NCBI GenBank assembly: GCA_000827495.1
Contig: KN817547.1
Coordinates: forward strand, 335,104-382,265
Direction of reading: 5' to 3'
From: Hypholoma sublateritium FD-334 SS-4
Lineage: Eukaryota; Basidiomycota; Agaricomycetes; Agaricales; Strophariaceae
DNA length: 47,162 nucleotides
Shown here: piece after piece, positions 1-11,781 of the stretch
Position numbering within the stretch: the stretch's first letter is position 1
Layout of the letters: each line of letters begins with the position of its first letter
Made by a program: the position numbers and the translations under genes
Notes under the pieces: model-generated
What the model was told of the DNA's origin: nothing
What the model saw: the letters and a program-made list of their open reading frames with translations, nothing else
Databases searched by the model: none

Positions 1-1019
1 GTGCACCCGCCGATCGCGCTTCGACGTCTAATGCCTGATTCTCGGCGTTCTTATCCGCCTTGCTATTCCAGAGCTAATGCTATTCCAGGCCGGCTGCACT
101 GGCTCCGCGTCGCCCCCGGTCCGCACGCGGCGTCGCGCGCGTCATTGTGCGCTACTAAGAATACTTATGCGCTTGCCGCTACCCCGACCTGCGGATGGCG
201 CGCGCCGCTGCCATTTATATAATTGGGAACGTCGCGGCAGGATTTTATAATTGAATTTTGCCTGTCGTTCGTACGCGGGTGATTCTTTGTTCAGCATGGT
301 TCTCACGGTGGCCGCCTCCGTTTCTTCAGTTCGTTTGCTGTCCTTTGAGCTGGAGCAGAGAAATTTAACTGTTGGGCAAAAGTTACATTCTGGGTGATTA
401 TCTTGGCCCAAGTGTGCTAGTCCGTTTGTTGGCCGGTTGGATCAGGAACAGAGAATTATGCATTTACAGAATGCGTACTACATGTCCGAATACCCACTAA
501 GCTGTTAGGTAAAAAGAAGGTACATATCAAGGTCGGACAGTATTTGAACACTTGTGCAGGACGTCACTAGCGCGTCCACTAGTAGCTAATTATAATAAGC
601 TTGCCAAGTTCAAAGATGTCACCAACATATTTCACTCGATTCGATTCTATCATGGAGACTTCAATTTTGGCAGACTAGTTATTCTGACGTGATGTACCGC
701 GCCAGTTTATCTCATTGTACTTATGGCTGGCTAGGAATGTAGATACATACATACCCTGTACTTAGGAATAGAAGGGATCACATCGCAAAGCTTTGGCACT
801 GCCGAAGACAGCAGCCAACGCTCGTTCGACATTCCGATGCAAGCCCGTCCCGCTCAGATAACGGGATATGCGGACGCGGTGCGGACAGAAATGTACAGGA
901 CGCCGCTGTCTAAAATACGCAGGACAGGTCATCGTAGGGTAGGGCGGCCTGCAGGCGGGCACGCGGGGGGCTAGAACGTCGGGGCTGCCGTGGCTGATAA
1001 AGATGATATATGAAAGTGA
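1..1019. other. Left-edge intergenic DNA, no gene seen
   Basis: Open frames here are short and their translations resemble no family I know. No convincing splice pattern, tRNA or repeat was found. The first 230 bases are GC-rich and the rest is near neutral composition. Confidence 0.5.
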
Positions 1020-1790
1020 ACCGTTATCGCGGGGCTGGCGGTGGCGGTGGGTGTAGCGCTGCCGGGAGCCTACGGTGGACTCTGGAGTGACTGGCGGCCC
1101 GACAGCTGCGCGGACGCCACCGCACATTGCGCCGACGCGGGGGCGCTTCTAGCACGGCGCACGGCGCGNCCTTCGCACGCTTACGCGCCTCGCGCAGGGG
1201 CGTGCGCGATGGCGTGCTCAGACGCGTCTCCGCGTCNTGCTTCTNGCACTCGTATGCCGCGGTGCCGCTAGGCATTGCCCTTCGTCTGCGTGCATGTGGA
1301 AGTGCTGGCGCTTCTNGCATGCCTCGCGCTCGCGTGCAGTCCTAGTTCGCGCGTGCGCACCCGTGCGGGCGCCCGTGAGCACCTTCGCGCAAAGGCGGAG
1401 AACGTGTGCGTTCGCNTTCCCCGCGGAGCTTCTCGCTCGCGTGCATGCGTGCGTGCGCGCCGTCTTCCGCCCAGAGACTCGCAGACGGCGCGCGGGCACC
1501 CGTACGGGGAGAACACGCTCGCTTGCGCATCTGAGTCCTCCACGCGNTAGGTNGACGTCGCCCCGAACACGCGCGCATATACGCACACGCAAGCACCCGG
1601 TTCGTGCAAAACGCGGCGCCTGGAATGCAACGGCGTCCCCATTTTGGACTCGCAGACTACTTGAGCGTATCGTACACGGTGCACTTCATGCAGTGCGGGC
1701 CCGGTGTGGCTTGCTTTCGCGTCGTGCAGGGGCGAGAAACCCAGCGCGCGTGAGCTCTACAGCAGTGGACTGTCATGCTTCCATATGCCT
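1020..1790. repeat. GC/CpG-rich reiterated low-complexity segment with ambiguous bases
   Basis: The segment is unusually rich in CpG and in GCGTGC-type words. The core GCTTCTnGC recurs at about 1144, 1239, 1309 and 1426, at irregular spacings of roughly 70-120 bp. Seven single ambiguous bases fall at 1169, 1237, 1245, 1316, 1416, 1547 and 1553, two of them inside copies of that core. Elsewhere in the window ambiguous bases occur only inside transposons, so this is probably a multi-copy repeat collapsed in assembly. Long overlapping open frames on both strands follow from the GC content and are not called as genes. Confidence 0.55.
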
Positions 1791-1856
1791 GGACTTCAGT
1801 ATAAACCAAGCCACCACATCAGCGCAAGCGGCCAGTCATTTTTTGATCTAACCATC

Positions 1857-3353
1857 CTACAAATGAATCGTCGTAAATTGCATTCCATGCTTCCCCAGTT
1901 GGCTTTTCGCAATGCAAAAGGAATACGCAGCCGGGCGGTGAGCGTTCCGTATCTGGAAGGCCGCAGGCTGCATATTCCCCATCATCTCAAATTCATCCAC
2001 GGGGACCACTTCTACGCCCGTGCCCTGGCCCACAGAACATAGCGGAACCGCCAGACAGAGGTCGGCGAAGCGCACGGTGCCGCCGGTGATGGAAACATTC
2101 AGTATGCCCAGCACGATCTTCTCCGGGAAACCGTCGGGCGGAGGGGCAGGCGCGTTGGACGGAGGGGTAGGTGGATAGAATCCTGCTAAGTATGCCTCTT
2201 TGTGCATGATGAGATACCGGGCAGTGGCTGGAGACCGTGCCACCCTCTGAAGCTCGACAGATCCAGTGTAATCGCCGAAAGGTACGTTCGCCGAGTTTAC
2301 ATGTGCGTTCAATGCATTCACAAGAATGAGGGGGACGCGGACGCCCAAGTGCGTCAGGAGGATCGGTTCCGGCGGGCAATGTCTGCTAAGCGCTGCCGGC
2401 GAGCGACGGTACCCCGGATGGAGGTTGTCGAACGCAGTGGAACGGTGGCGGTAGTCCGCGAGACTTGCTGGCATAAGTGTGACGCGTTCATGCCTGCCGC
2501 CGAGAAAGCCGTGGTTGAAAACATCTATTACTGCCGTTTTCGTACCCAGGACTTCGCGGATGAGGCGGAACAGCGCTCGCTTGGCGCCTTCACCATAGGC
2601 AATGGATATATCGATACCAAGGAGTCCCATGAGAGAGTACGCGCCGTCCTCCTCCCGCGTCACCTTCCGGTAAGAGGCGAGCTGCATTATCCGAGACGGT
2701 GGTAAGGTACCTAAACTCGTTTGTTCTGCCTCTGTCATGGATGTCGCCCTCTGAAACTGAGCAGTGACAAAGGTTGGATCTGCAGTGTCCAGGCGAAGTC
2801 GTTGCCAGTCTTTGTTGTAGTACTCTATGTTCTTGGGTGCAACCATCTCCTGTAGCGTCCACCCGCGCGTGAACCACGCATCTGCGTGCATATCCTCGAT
2901 TGCGTGTGTGTCCACGAGATAGGCCACGCATACGTGCGCGTGTCTGTACCATTTATACATTGACCGGATAGATTCGTCGAGCTCGCTGCTGCTTTCCTTG
3001 TTGATGCACACCGTGTCCATCCACGCGAACTGCACGCCGTAGTCCGTCGCCGCGACGGCGCAGAACCGGTCGATCTTCGCATACCCGTGTAGATTGCGCA
3101 CTCGCGTGGCCCATTCGCCGTATACAACCTCGCCCGGGACGTCACGGATCCACGTGTGCGATAGGATAGCATAGCCAGCAATGTCCGGGAGAATCAACTG
3201 CTCCCGAGTCCAGGATACGACGTCGGTCGGTCGCGGAGTATGATCCACCAGCCTTCTAGAGAGCCGAACGAGGACGCGCTGGAGAATCATGTTCCGCTCA
3301 ATGAGCTGCGGCTGCGCGCCGTCCGCGCCGAGCGCCAGTACGCGGATAGGCAT
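1857..3353 (-). CDS. HET-domain (heterokaryon incompatibility) protein
   Basis: A single long exon of about 498 residues. Three HET blocks appear in order: YAILSHTW near residue 65, then WMDTVCINKESSSELDESI and the following Tyr/Val-rich strand near residues 110-150, then WFTRGWTLQEMVAPKN near residue 160. A later VTREEDGAYSLMGLLGI stretch is also typical of these fungal proteins. HET proteins trigger cell death after fusion of unlike hyphae; I see no NACHT or WD40 repeats here, so the partner or sensor part is missing or unknown. I chose the ATG at 3353; the frame stays open upstream to about 3435 behind a possible acceptor (cattag), so a short 5' exon is possible. The C-terminal 250 residues are not recognised. 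The stop is at 1857-1859. Confidence 0.85.
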   Translation of the reverse strand: MPIRVLALGADGAQPQLIERNMILQRVLVRLSRRLVDHTPRPTDVVSWTREQLILPDIAGYAILSHTWIRDVPGEVVYGEWATRVRNLHGYAKIDRFCAVAATDYGVQFAWMDTVCINKESSSELDESIRSMYKWYRHAHVCVAYLVDTHAIEDMHADAWFTRGWTLQEMVAPKNIEYYNKDWQRLRLDTADPTFVTAQFQRATSMTEAEQTSLGTLPPSRIMQLASYRKVTREEDGAYSLMGLLGIDISIAYGEGAKRALFRLIREVLGTKTAVIDVFNHGFLGGRHERVTLMPASLADYRHRSTAFDNLHPGYRRSPAALSRHCPPEPILLTHLGVRVPLILVNALNAHVNSANVPFGDYTGSVELQRVARSPATARYLIMHKEAYLAGFYPPTPPSNAPAPPPDGFPEKIVLGILNVSITGGTVRFADLCLAVPLCSVGQGTGVEVVPVDEFEMMGNMQPAAFQIRNAHRPAAYSFCIAKSQLGKHGMQFTTIHL

Positions 3354-3553
3354 TCTGTTGAACACGTATGTGCGTGCCTCCTCCTGGACCTCCACTGGGA
3401 GCCCCTCGCTGCGTATCGCTAATGCGGGGCGGTATCAGTGCTAACGCACTTGACGGCACGGATGTCCTTACATCGCAATGTCGCAACGGCCTGAGAGGGC
3501 GGCCCTGAATCCGTACTCAGCGTAGAGATATCTGTTGAGATTAGATGTTGGAT

Positions 3554-3862
3554 TCAGTTACAATCATCATGCGATAATATCTCCGCACCTTTCTTGCTAG
3601 TACTGGCATCCCGGGAACTGGGCTTTTTCAGAGCCGTAGTCTGTACTACAAATTTTTTGAGGGCCACCAGCAGCTCCTGGCCTTCGGATGTAACACTTAT
3701 ATGAGAACTAGTGTAACCTTCCGTGCAATCAACAAAATATCCTCCGTGTAGATTGGAATTCATCCTACTAGTCGTGGGTATGCACGATTGCACGATTGGG
3801 TCGATAAACGCCACCAAAGCAGCGAGTAGAGCCTGCCCATCTGTTATATCGAGCGTGGACAT
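3554..3862 (-). CDS. Small hypothetical ORF (102 aa) upstream of the HET gene
   Basis: An intact ATG-to-stop frame on the same strand as, and 200 bp upstream of, the HET gene. The product seems helical and holds two similar segments, DGQALLAALVAFI near the N-terminus and EGQELLVALKKFV near residue 63, which suggests an internal duplication. No family is recognised. It could be a real small protein, an upstream exon of the HET gene, or a chance frame. Confidence 0.25.
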   Translation of the reverse strand: MSTLDITDGQALLAALVAFIDPIVQSCIPTTSRMNSNLHGGYFVDCTEGYTSSHISVTSEGQELLVALKKFVVQTTALKKPSSRDASTSKKGAEILSHDDCN

Positions 3863-6272
3863 CAGTGGTTTTAATCAAGGGCAGCTTAACGTTCGAATTC
3901 AAACTTTCACACCCAGTTTGGATACTTTCCCACGAACTTTCCAAGTGGGTTGGATACAGAAATTAAGAATGCTCGTTGCTGGAGCCCATGGACGGACTCC
4001 GAATCTCAGTGCCTGCGTTCAGCACTTTTATCGGCTAAGTATTTCAGCAGGTCAGCGTGCACGCACACAGTTCTCCCGAGAATCTCGCGAGCGCACAATT
4101 TAATTTGTGCAGCGATCGCCGGGTTTAATGAGGCATATATGCCCTCAAGGGCGTGCGTTTGCTCAAGTGCGAGGCTTCGCCGCACAGAGAAGCGAGGATA
4201 AAAAAGATTTAGGTGGGCAGGGGAAACAGATCCAGGCGGCGCACTGTGTGCGACAAGTATGCGTGTATGCGTGGAACACTGGAAACCTCGACGCAAAGAC
4301 GCCCGCCGCGTAGGCCAGCTGTACATAATACGCTGGAAGCTGGGAGAAGGAGGCGCATACCGGAACAGAAAGAGAAAAGAGAATTAAGCCACTCATGGTA
4401 CAGCGCGCTTAGATGTGGGCTATTCTTGTGCAAATCTTGCCTATCCTCACTTCAACCGCACTTCGACACCGCGCGGAGCCAGTGATGTAGTGTGAAACGT
4501 GAGATGTGGCGGCCGAGTGCGACGTAAACAGCAGATGGGAGACGCCGATGAGCTCTACTGTTCAGAGAAACATCAACCCGCACTGATGTTGATGGGAAGC
4601 AGAAACGCTGCGATTACAGTCGTGCCATTAAAATAACTTGGTAAATGTAGAGCTCGGGTAATATATAATTTCATTGTCTACCCATCGCAGTGCTGTGCTG
4701 TTGTCTCAGAGAAGCCTTGTAGGCAACCATAAAAATTGAGAGCTTCGAGGGTCTCTTCAACGGAGAGTGAGTGTTTTTGGAGGTTGCCGATCTAATAAAT
4801 ACGCAGCTATAACGAGCTGAGGATCGCGACCTAGAGTAGTGATTGTCAACTATATTTAGTCAATTAGGCGCCCATTTATTATAATTTATATGTACTAATA
4901 CACCAGAATATACCCGAAATTATGAATCGCGGTCGAATCGCGGTCCTGCGGAATATTATTAGTGCTTACAATGTGCTTGCCTCGTTGTAACTCCCGCCGC
5001 AGCTCCGTCCCATATCACACTCTTCCTCTACAAGTGCGCTATTGCCTATACTTTTTCCAGTAGCATTTCACGCACTTGGAATTCGCATGCTATCAACCAC
5101 TTCAGTGTGATTCCAGGTGATTCCCTTCAAGCCACCTAGCAAGTCCGACAAGCCGCGTATTGAGAAACTTGATCGAAAATACTTACATAGAATGATAAAG
5201 TTAAGTATTTGAATTCTACCCTCTGAATATCAATGTAACACATAACGTTACCCACAGCTCTTCTCGCGGTTCGCCTTGGTCCGAGTCCATAGATATGTTC
5301 TTGGTTTGTCAGGCTTCGCCTGTCATATGATGGGATTTGCAGAACGCGTATGCTTTGGTATGCTTCTTCGATTTGTCAAGTCACTGAACCTGAGATAGAT
5401 GTATCTCCTGCGAGGTCCTTGGGGGTAGGTCGCAGCAGAATCGGCGTGATCCTTCCAGCGATACGTAAGTACATTTTATAATTTTAACGGGAGAAATGTT
5501 GGAGAAATGCGAACGGAGAGGAACTCGACTCTGATGCCAAGTTATATTTGTTCCTGTTACCTCCGGCATTTCCCGACGTGAACGGCGCTTCCAAGTCAAC
5601 TGTCATCGATTCATCATGACCTGCTCATCACCTTGAACTCTCGGACCTCGATGGCCTCTCTAACCTCCGAGTCTCGCTCTCCAGGTTCCTATGTATTACT
5701 CTGAATATAATCTGCCAAGCTCTATTTTCCCCTTGCGAAGTTCGAACCTGCACAACATTCCCGGATTGACAAATCATTTGAAACGCCTGGGTTCCCTCAC
5801 GAGTCCTCAAGGCCTGACATATCTCTGAACTTGATCTGGAACGCAGCGGCAGGTGGGATCGCTCTGTGACGCGCTAGTCAAAATATTGCTTCGTCAGCGT
5901 AACGAATCATCCGAAACCTCGTTTCTGCGTCCGATGCGTTTTACTCAATACCACTGTTTGCAGCACCTGTCTTGCGATAAGGATCCTCTAATCATCTGAG
6001 ATTACCTCTGCTTCAGGAACTAGCTTTGCTATCACAGGAACACCATGGTACCTCAACGGCCCACTAGTGAGAGCAATTTTGTTTATGTTGTTCCTTGTAC
6101 TGATCATGCCAACATCTCACATCCTATGTACTCGAAACATATGTAGATAGGGGCACATATTCGAACATATACATGTATAGACCCCAAACGGTCTGGAATC
6201 TTGCAAATCGATGATCCAGGCCATGTCCGCCTAGAGACTGGGTTTCGCAGGGTTTTGTGGCCAGAGAATTCG
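3863..6272. other. Gene-poor region, no supported gene
   Basis: No frame above 130 residues and no translation that matches a known family. Composition drops to AT-rich from about 4500 onwards. I looked for transposase, reverse transcriptase and tRNA patterns on both strands and saw none that I could defend. Confidence 0.45.
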
Positions 6273-6610
6273 TCAGTACACAATTGTTGGAGTGGGGGCA
6301 CCGGTAGGCAGAGTTGTGTCGATGATGCTGGCGCTCTCTCTAATACACGACATTCGTAAGTTGCCATCACACGTCCTAGTAGGATGCCTCTACTTACGTC
6401 CAGGTGGTTACGGATGTCACGTCCACCATGTACGGGGATTGGTCAATGATGGTGTGATAGACTCGCGACGCTGTTAAAACATTATCGGCCTCAAGTTGTA
6501 ACTAGAAAATACATTGTATGTGGGCCACTTCGCTTTTTAGAAAGGGTGCTCACCGCCGTGATCGCAAGGACTTGACTGAGCATGAAGATTATGTTTATAA
6601 ACTGCGTCAT
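6273..6610 (-). CDS. Small secreted protein, three exons, 75 aa
   Basis: Exons at 6610-6554, 6501-6398 and 6339-6273 sum to 228 nt, exactly 75 codons plus TGA. The introns are 52 bp (gtgagc...ctag) and 58 bp (gtaagt...ttag), a normal size for this window. The first exon encodes a signal-peptide-like start, MTQFINIIFMLSQVLAITA. The mature part holds YHTIIDQSPYMVDVTSVTTW and ends in a Thr/Pro-rich tail, TTLPTGAPTPTIVY. A TATAAG box lies 52 bp upstream of the ATG. No cysteine occurs in the mature part, so it is not a classical Cys-rich effector. Family unknown. The gene is divergent from the laccase, with 520 bp between the two start codons. The longest single-frame piece is too short to stand out, so automatic callers may miss it. 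Confidence 0.6.
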
Positions 6611-6661
6611 GGTAACGATGGGTAGGGGTAAAGAATAAGAATGACCTCGCTGTGAAGGTAG

Positions 6662-6667
6662 CTTATA
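6662..6667 (-). promoter_or_regulatory. Putative TATA box of the small secreted-protein gene
   Basis: On the minus strand the bases read CATATAAGC, placing TATAAG 52 bp upstream of the ATG at 6610. The interval to the ATG is rich in pyrimidines, as is common for fungal transcription starts. Confidence 0.45.
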
Positions 6668-7063
6668 TGCTGATCCGGAACGCTATAATGCAGGATCAGT
6701 TTCCCGCAGATCACGCGGTAAGATTGTTGGCGCCCGAAGACTGGCGCTGTGCCTCAATCGCCCAGACTAAGTACCAAGCGAACAATGCATCAACATCTTG
6801 ACACAATTTGCAGAATACCGGAGGCGAGTAGAAGGGTGTTTCTCGATATCTGCCTGTTGCAGACCGACACTGACCTAATGTCCCGAGACTCCGTCCGTTT
6901 TTAGATTGGATCTTTTCCAGAAGTTGTTCTCGACGGGTTCTTGGCAGGCTCGCGGGCAGAATATGGCGTGAAACCTTTACACTGTCAGTAATTTCACCAC
7001 CCTGCAACGGAGAAAGGCAAGATAATAATCTCGTTTCTCCCATGCGTAGGTCTAACGGCATGG

Positions 7064-7070
7064 TATAAAG
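7064..7070 (+). promoter_or_regulatory. Putative TATA box of the laccase gene
   Basis: TATAAAG lies 61 bp upstream of the laccase ATG at 7131, with a C/T-rich stretch between them. The spacing matches the other TATA-like boxes seen ahead of genes in this window. Confidence 0.5.
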
Positions 7071-7130
7071 AGGAATCGTTTGTGAGAGTCTCTAGCTCAT
7101 TATCCAATAATCTCTCCGGCTCTATTGCTT

Positions 7131-9436
7131 ATGCTTCTGCTATCAGCACTCCGCGCTCTATCTGCCATTGTCGGAGTATCCGGGTCCATTGGCCCGAATA
7201 CCAACTTGTATATTGCGAACAAGAACATCCAGCCTGATGGATTTCCTCGTTCGTACGTATGCCCAATCTCCTTATAATCAAGGTGTAAAGCTCATTTTCT
7301 TTTCAGCGCTGTTCTGGCTGGCATCACCGAAGGACTTGTCGCATTTCCCGGCCCTCTTATTGCTGGATATAAGGTACTTTCTTATTCAACTTGGCTGTGG
7401 ATCCTACATCAAGCTATATATGTTAGGGCGACTCTTTTCGCTTAAATGTGATCGATAAGCTCACGGATACAAGCATGTTGACTAGTACCAGTATTGTGAG
7501 TACATATACGTCATCGTCACCAGCGTCGAGACAAGGACTAACCGGTAACCTGTTGCGCCAGCATTGGCACGGCCTCTTCCAAGAGGGCAGTGCCTGGGCG
7601 GATGGTCCAGTCGGAGTGACGCAGTGCCCGATTTCAGCTGGGAATTCTTTTTTGTATCAGTTCAAAGTACCTGACCAAGCCGGGACATTTTGGTATCACT
7701 CGCACCACTGTAAGATATACTTTTGATTGTTCAAACGTTCATGGCCCATTCTGACCTCTGATGAACCGCCGAAGCCACGCAGTATTGCGATGGTTTAAGG
7801 GGAGCCATGGTAGTTTATGATCGACATGATCCACATCGTAGCAGGTATGTTGGGTCCCATATATTGAAAACACTTCTTTGACCGCGTTTATCTCTGCTAG
7901 ATATGATTTCGACGATGGTAAGGCCACAATCAGGCTAGTCTTGTTCCCGCTGTTCTCAAATATCTCTAGATAACACAATAATCACACTGGCCGACTGGTG
8001 GGTCAATTTGTTCACGTTTCGACCACTCAGTTCTTCATTCTTGGTATCAGGTACCATACACCTGCACCCTCAGCCGGACTCGTGCCTACATCCGATGCCA
8101 CACTAATCAACGGACGTGGTCGCTATGCTGGTGGCCCCGCTGTTCCTCTCGCAGTGATCAGAGTTCTACACAACAAACGATACAGATTTCGCCTTGTTTC
8201 TATCTCCTGTGACCCCAACTTCACATTTTCGATTGATGGGCATGTTTTGGTTCGTTTCTTGTTCACGATCAGTCCAGACGAACGATCTCTGATTTTTTTT
8301 TGAGATTAGACTATTATTGAAGTCGATGGCGTAAATACGATGCCTCTCACCGTCGACTCAATCCAGATATATGCTGGACAGCGCTATTCATTTGTGCTAA
8401 ATACAAACCAACCCATTAGCAATTATTGGATTCGCGCCCTTCCAAACATTGGGAGCCAAGGATTTGTAGGTGGCCTGAATTCTGCGATCCTCCGGTACTG
8501 GCTTGCACCCATTGCGGATCCCACAACTACATCAGTTCTCTCCAACCCATTAGTCGAAACTAATCTCCACCCTCTCGTGAATGCTGTAGCACCTGGTATA
8601 CCAACTCCCGGAGCGGCAGATGTCAACCTCAATCTTGACATAAATTTCGACTTTGCGAGTCTGAAGTTCTTAGTCAACGGCGCAACATTCCAACCTCCTA
8701 CGCTGCCCGTCCTGCTGCAGATCATAAGCGGAGCGAGTACGGCGACGGACCTGCTTCCTGCGGGGTCAGTATACACATTACCCCCCAACAAAGTAATCGA
8801 AATCTCAATGCCAGGCGGATCTATCGGCAGTCCCGTACGTACTATTCATCTTTTTATTTCATTATTGTGTCGGTGCTGACAAGTAATATGTAGCATCCTA
8901 TGCATCTTCACGGGGTAAGCTTCTATTGTCAGTGGAATATCGAGTTAAACGTGCTGAGGAATCGTTAATTTCAGCATGCGTTCTCGGTTGTTCGAAGCGC
9001 TGGGAGTTCTGTCTATAACTATGTGAATCCCGTGCAACGCGATGTCGTAAATATTGGTCTTGCAGGAGACAATACCACGATCCGCTTCAAGACCGACAAT
9101 GCGGGTCCCTGGATCCTCCATTGGTAAAGCATACGATCTCTATTCGAATTCTCAAGCCACTGACCATTATCCGCATCCTTGTAGTCATATAGATTGGCAT
9201 TTGGAAATGTGATTATTTATTTCATTCCCTTCGGTCGCTTGATTGACAGGCATCTTCCTTGCAGTGGTCTGGCTGTTGTCATGGCCGAAGACGTTGGGCA
9301 AGTTGCTTTGGTAGATCCTCCTAGTACGTGTCTCTACTGTATCTTGTTTGAGACGGTATTGACATCCGCCGGTGTAGATGCTTGGGATAACCTCTGTCCG
9401 ATATATGATGCTCTACCTGTGCAAACATTTACATAG
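7131..9436 (+). CDS. lcc: Laccase (multicopper oxidase, secreted)
   Basis: About 13 short introns can be removed to give one intact protein of roughly 515 residues, the usual laccase length. It starts with a signal peptide, [19 protein letters not shown]. Copper signatures appear in order: L1 [20 protein letters not shown]2 [15 protein letters not shown]3 HPMHLHGHAF, L4 [19 protein letters not shown]. All ten His ligands and the type-1 Cys are present. The residue ten after that Cys is Leu, the non-coordinating axial position usually linked to mid or high potential. Laccases oxidise phenols with reduction of O2 to water, acting outside the cell in lignin decay, pigmentation or phenol coupling. 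The last exon ends [17 protein letters not shown]. Oddities are a His after HSH in L2 (often Leu) and Met in L3 (often Phe). No frameshift was found. Confidence 0.93.
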
Positions 9437-11781
9437 TAGATTAGACCGGGATACTAGATAATCTCATTAATCTCATTTGTGAGCGTCGTGTTACATATTA
9501 CTCAATCAGAAATATACACAATATGTTATGTGTTATGAGCCAAGTTCAGAAATGTCCACTTGGAGGCCGGCGAATATTTAATGGGTGAATATAGTAAGTA
9601 TTACTTTAAGTATGCGAAGCACTCAAGGAAGCCTTTGCGAGGTTTTTCATGAAGCTCTACAATCTGACACTCGAATTATCCGATACATGAGATACAATGC
9701 TCTATGCGAAGTAATGTGTGAGGTGAAAGATATGCCGCATGATTGCGTGATACCATTTTGCTGACGGAGAAAATACACACGGCGAACGTAAGAACATCGC
9801 GTGCATTCGAAATTCGAATCTACTCAGTCAACCCAGTCAGTGGTCACCCATATCGTTATGTATGCCCACGAGTCGATGCTCCCCATATTTCTACATGCGA
9901 CCAACATGCAACCGCCGACAGATTGCTGTAGCTTGTAGCGGAGGTCGGCTCAGTATCTGATGAAGACAATGTCCCTTCGCAATACCGAAGCAAGAACGTG
10001 ACAAGGACGCTTATACTTGCAATGGCCTGCAGAAACGGGGATCAGACTGCGGAGGAGTTGGGTGGATGACAATGACGATGGCAAGCCCGAGTCTGTGCAG
10101 GTGAGTGCCGTGTCTCACTTTGAGTGTGAACCATCTGCGTTCAGCTCTTGAACTTGAAATGAGGACTGAGTGCTGGCTAGCTCTGAGCTCTCTGAGCGCT
10201 GAACGTCGAACAGGAAGATCCTTGGCTACCCAACTTTGACTGTATCTCTCCCGTAGGACTGGCGATAATCTTACTCGGCACACATTACTCTCGTATGCTT
10301 GTTACTGAGGCGCTCTTTTGAGCAGCGCCTACATACTTGACCGCGCTCAAGCGCTCATTCACCTCCTTCGTCATGCCGCGGCGTGAAACTGCGCGTCCCG
10401 CCACTCGTGTCACCCAGTAAGGCGCACAATCATCCACACAATGCGTGACCGGGTTGACCTCTCACACTCGGCCATCGTGTTCCCGCAGCTCGATTTGCAG
10501 TCTTGATTGCAGGTGTCTCTCACCCTGCGACGTTATCCTTCGACGCTGGACTGCTATTTACGTTCCTTGTGTTAACGGAGAGATCTGGGGAGCCTCCATC
10601 AGGCTATATGTTTTTCTGGCGTTGTCCGGTGGTGCGTGCGTAATTTACATTTCTACGTATACTCTTTTAGCGCTATTTTCCTTTTCACACCTCTGCTCTG
10701 ATACTACCCACCGTGATTCTTTGCTTCACGCTGAGAACTCGGACAGGAAGCGGCTATTCGTATAATCGGAAGTGTCGTAAATCGCCACTGCTCATTGTCC
10801 ACTAGATTGTCCTAAATATCTCATAACCAGGATCTCGTACTTGTGAGTCTATGCTCATTTCCATGTCCGTGTTTTCGTAGCCTTGGTTTCAAACTGATAT
10901 ACATACAATTTCTCTGCAGTTCGTTCCCTCTAGGTCTAGACATTGCCCTGCATATCGTTAGTATACAATGTAACTTCTAAATTCAGCCCTTTAAAACTGT
11001 GTTGCATAATACTTAAGCTTAAGCAATAGCGGGACAATTTACTCCATTGCGTCTCGATGAGACAATTGAACACGTCTCCGCTCAGATACGAGTGTTCTAT
11101 CGTCATCGCGTCCTCTGTGAGACCTTGCATTATTTTTCTGGGTGTGGATACTGATTGTACAACAGGCAATATGGACTGGGACCCGCCGGGTCCTATTCTC
11201 CTTAATACGCGAGGACTGAATTTTCCGTATATCTCGGACCAGTCGTGTTCCACGCAACATGTGGTCCGCGTGTTTCATGTCTCGTTTGCTAGAACCTAGG
11301 CTGACCCAAGGTTGACCCATGGGCGGCTGATGAAGGATGATAGTTATTGAAGGTCTAATTTTGCAATCTCAGATACTTAGTACTTACTAATGCGCTTCGA
11401 TCTGACGAGGTAGCGGCACCCAGAGAAGCAAACTACTGCGCACATGCATTCCCAAAGTACGCCCCGCCCAGTTGGCAGTCACACAGTCAATCGACTGATC
11501 ATAACCCACGGTCAATTCAATATGTTGGCCGATTGGAAGGTATTAATCTTGAGGTTGGCAAGTCGTTATTAGATCCAAACTGGCTCGTCCCAAAAATGTC
11601 TGGAGCCAAAAAAATGTTGACAATCGGATCTTCTCTATTCTCAGCAATGCATGAAGGCCCTCTATCGTGTCTTATTCTTCTCACCTACCTCATCTCCAGT
11701 TCCTTTCCTGCACTGTCTCAGCATTGGCAATATTTGGGGTCTTAATAAGTAGGAAGATAACTCTGCGGTGACCAAGCGAGG
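9437..11781. other. Gene-poor region between laccase and P450 no. 1
   Basis: Short frames only, the longest about 106 residues (10445-10765 plus and 10936-11253 minus), with no family resemblance and no consistent splice structure. No repeats with clear ends were seen. The terminator and promoter regions of the flanking genes must lie here but cannot be pinpointed. Confidence 0.45.

Noticed and set aside
1127..1851. Several overlapping Arg/Ala-rich frames on both strands
   Set aside because: They come from GC-rich repetitive DNA where stop codons are rare; they are interrupted by ambiguous bases.
6711..7061. 116-residue frame on the minus strand upstream of the laccase
   Set aside because: It overlaps the divergent promoter region and its translation has no family resemblance.
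10445..10765. Hydrophobic-ended 106-residue frame considered as a small secreted or membrane protein
   Set aside because: No signal peptide at its start, no supporting splice sites and no similarity.
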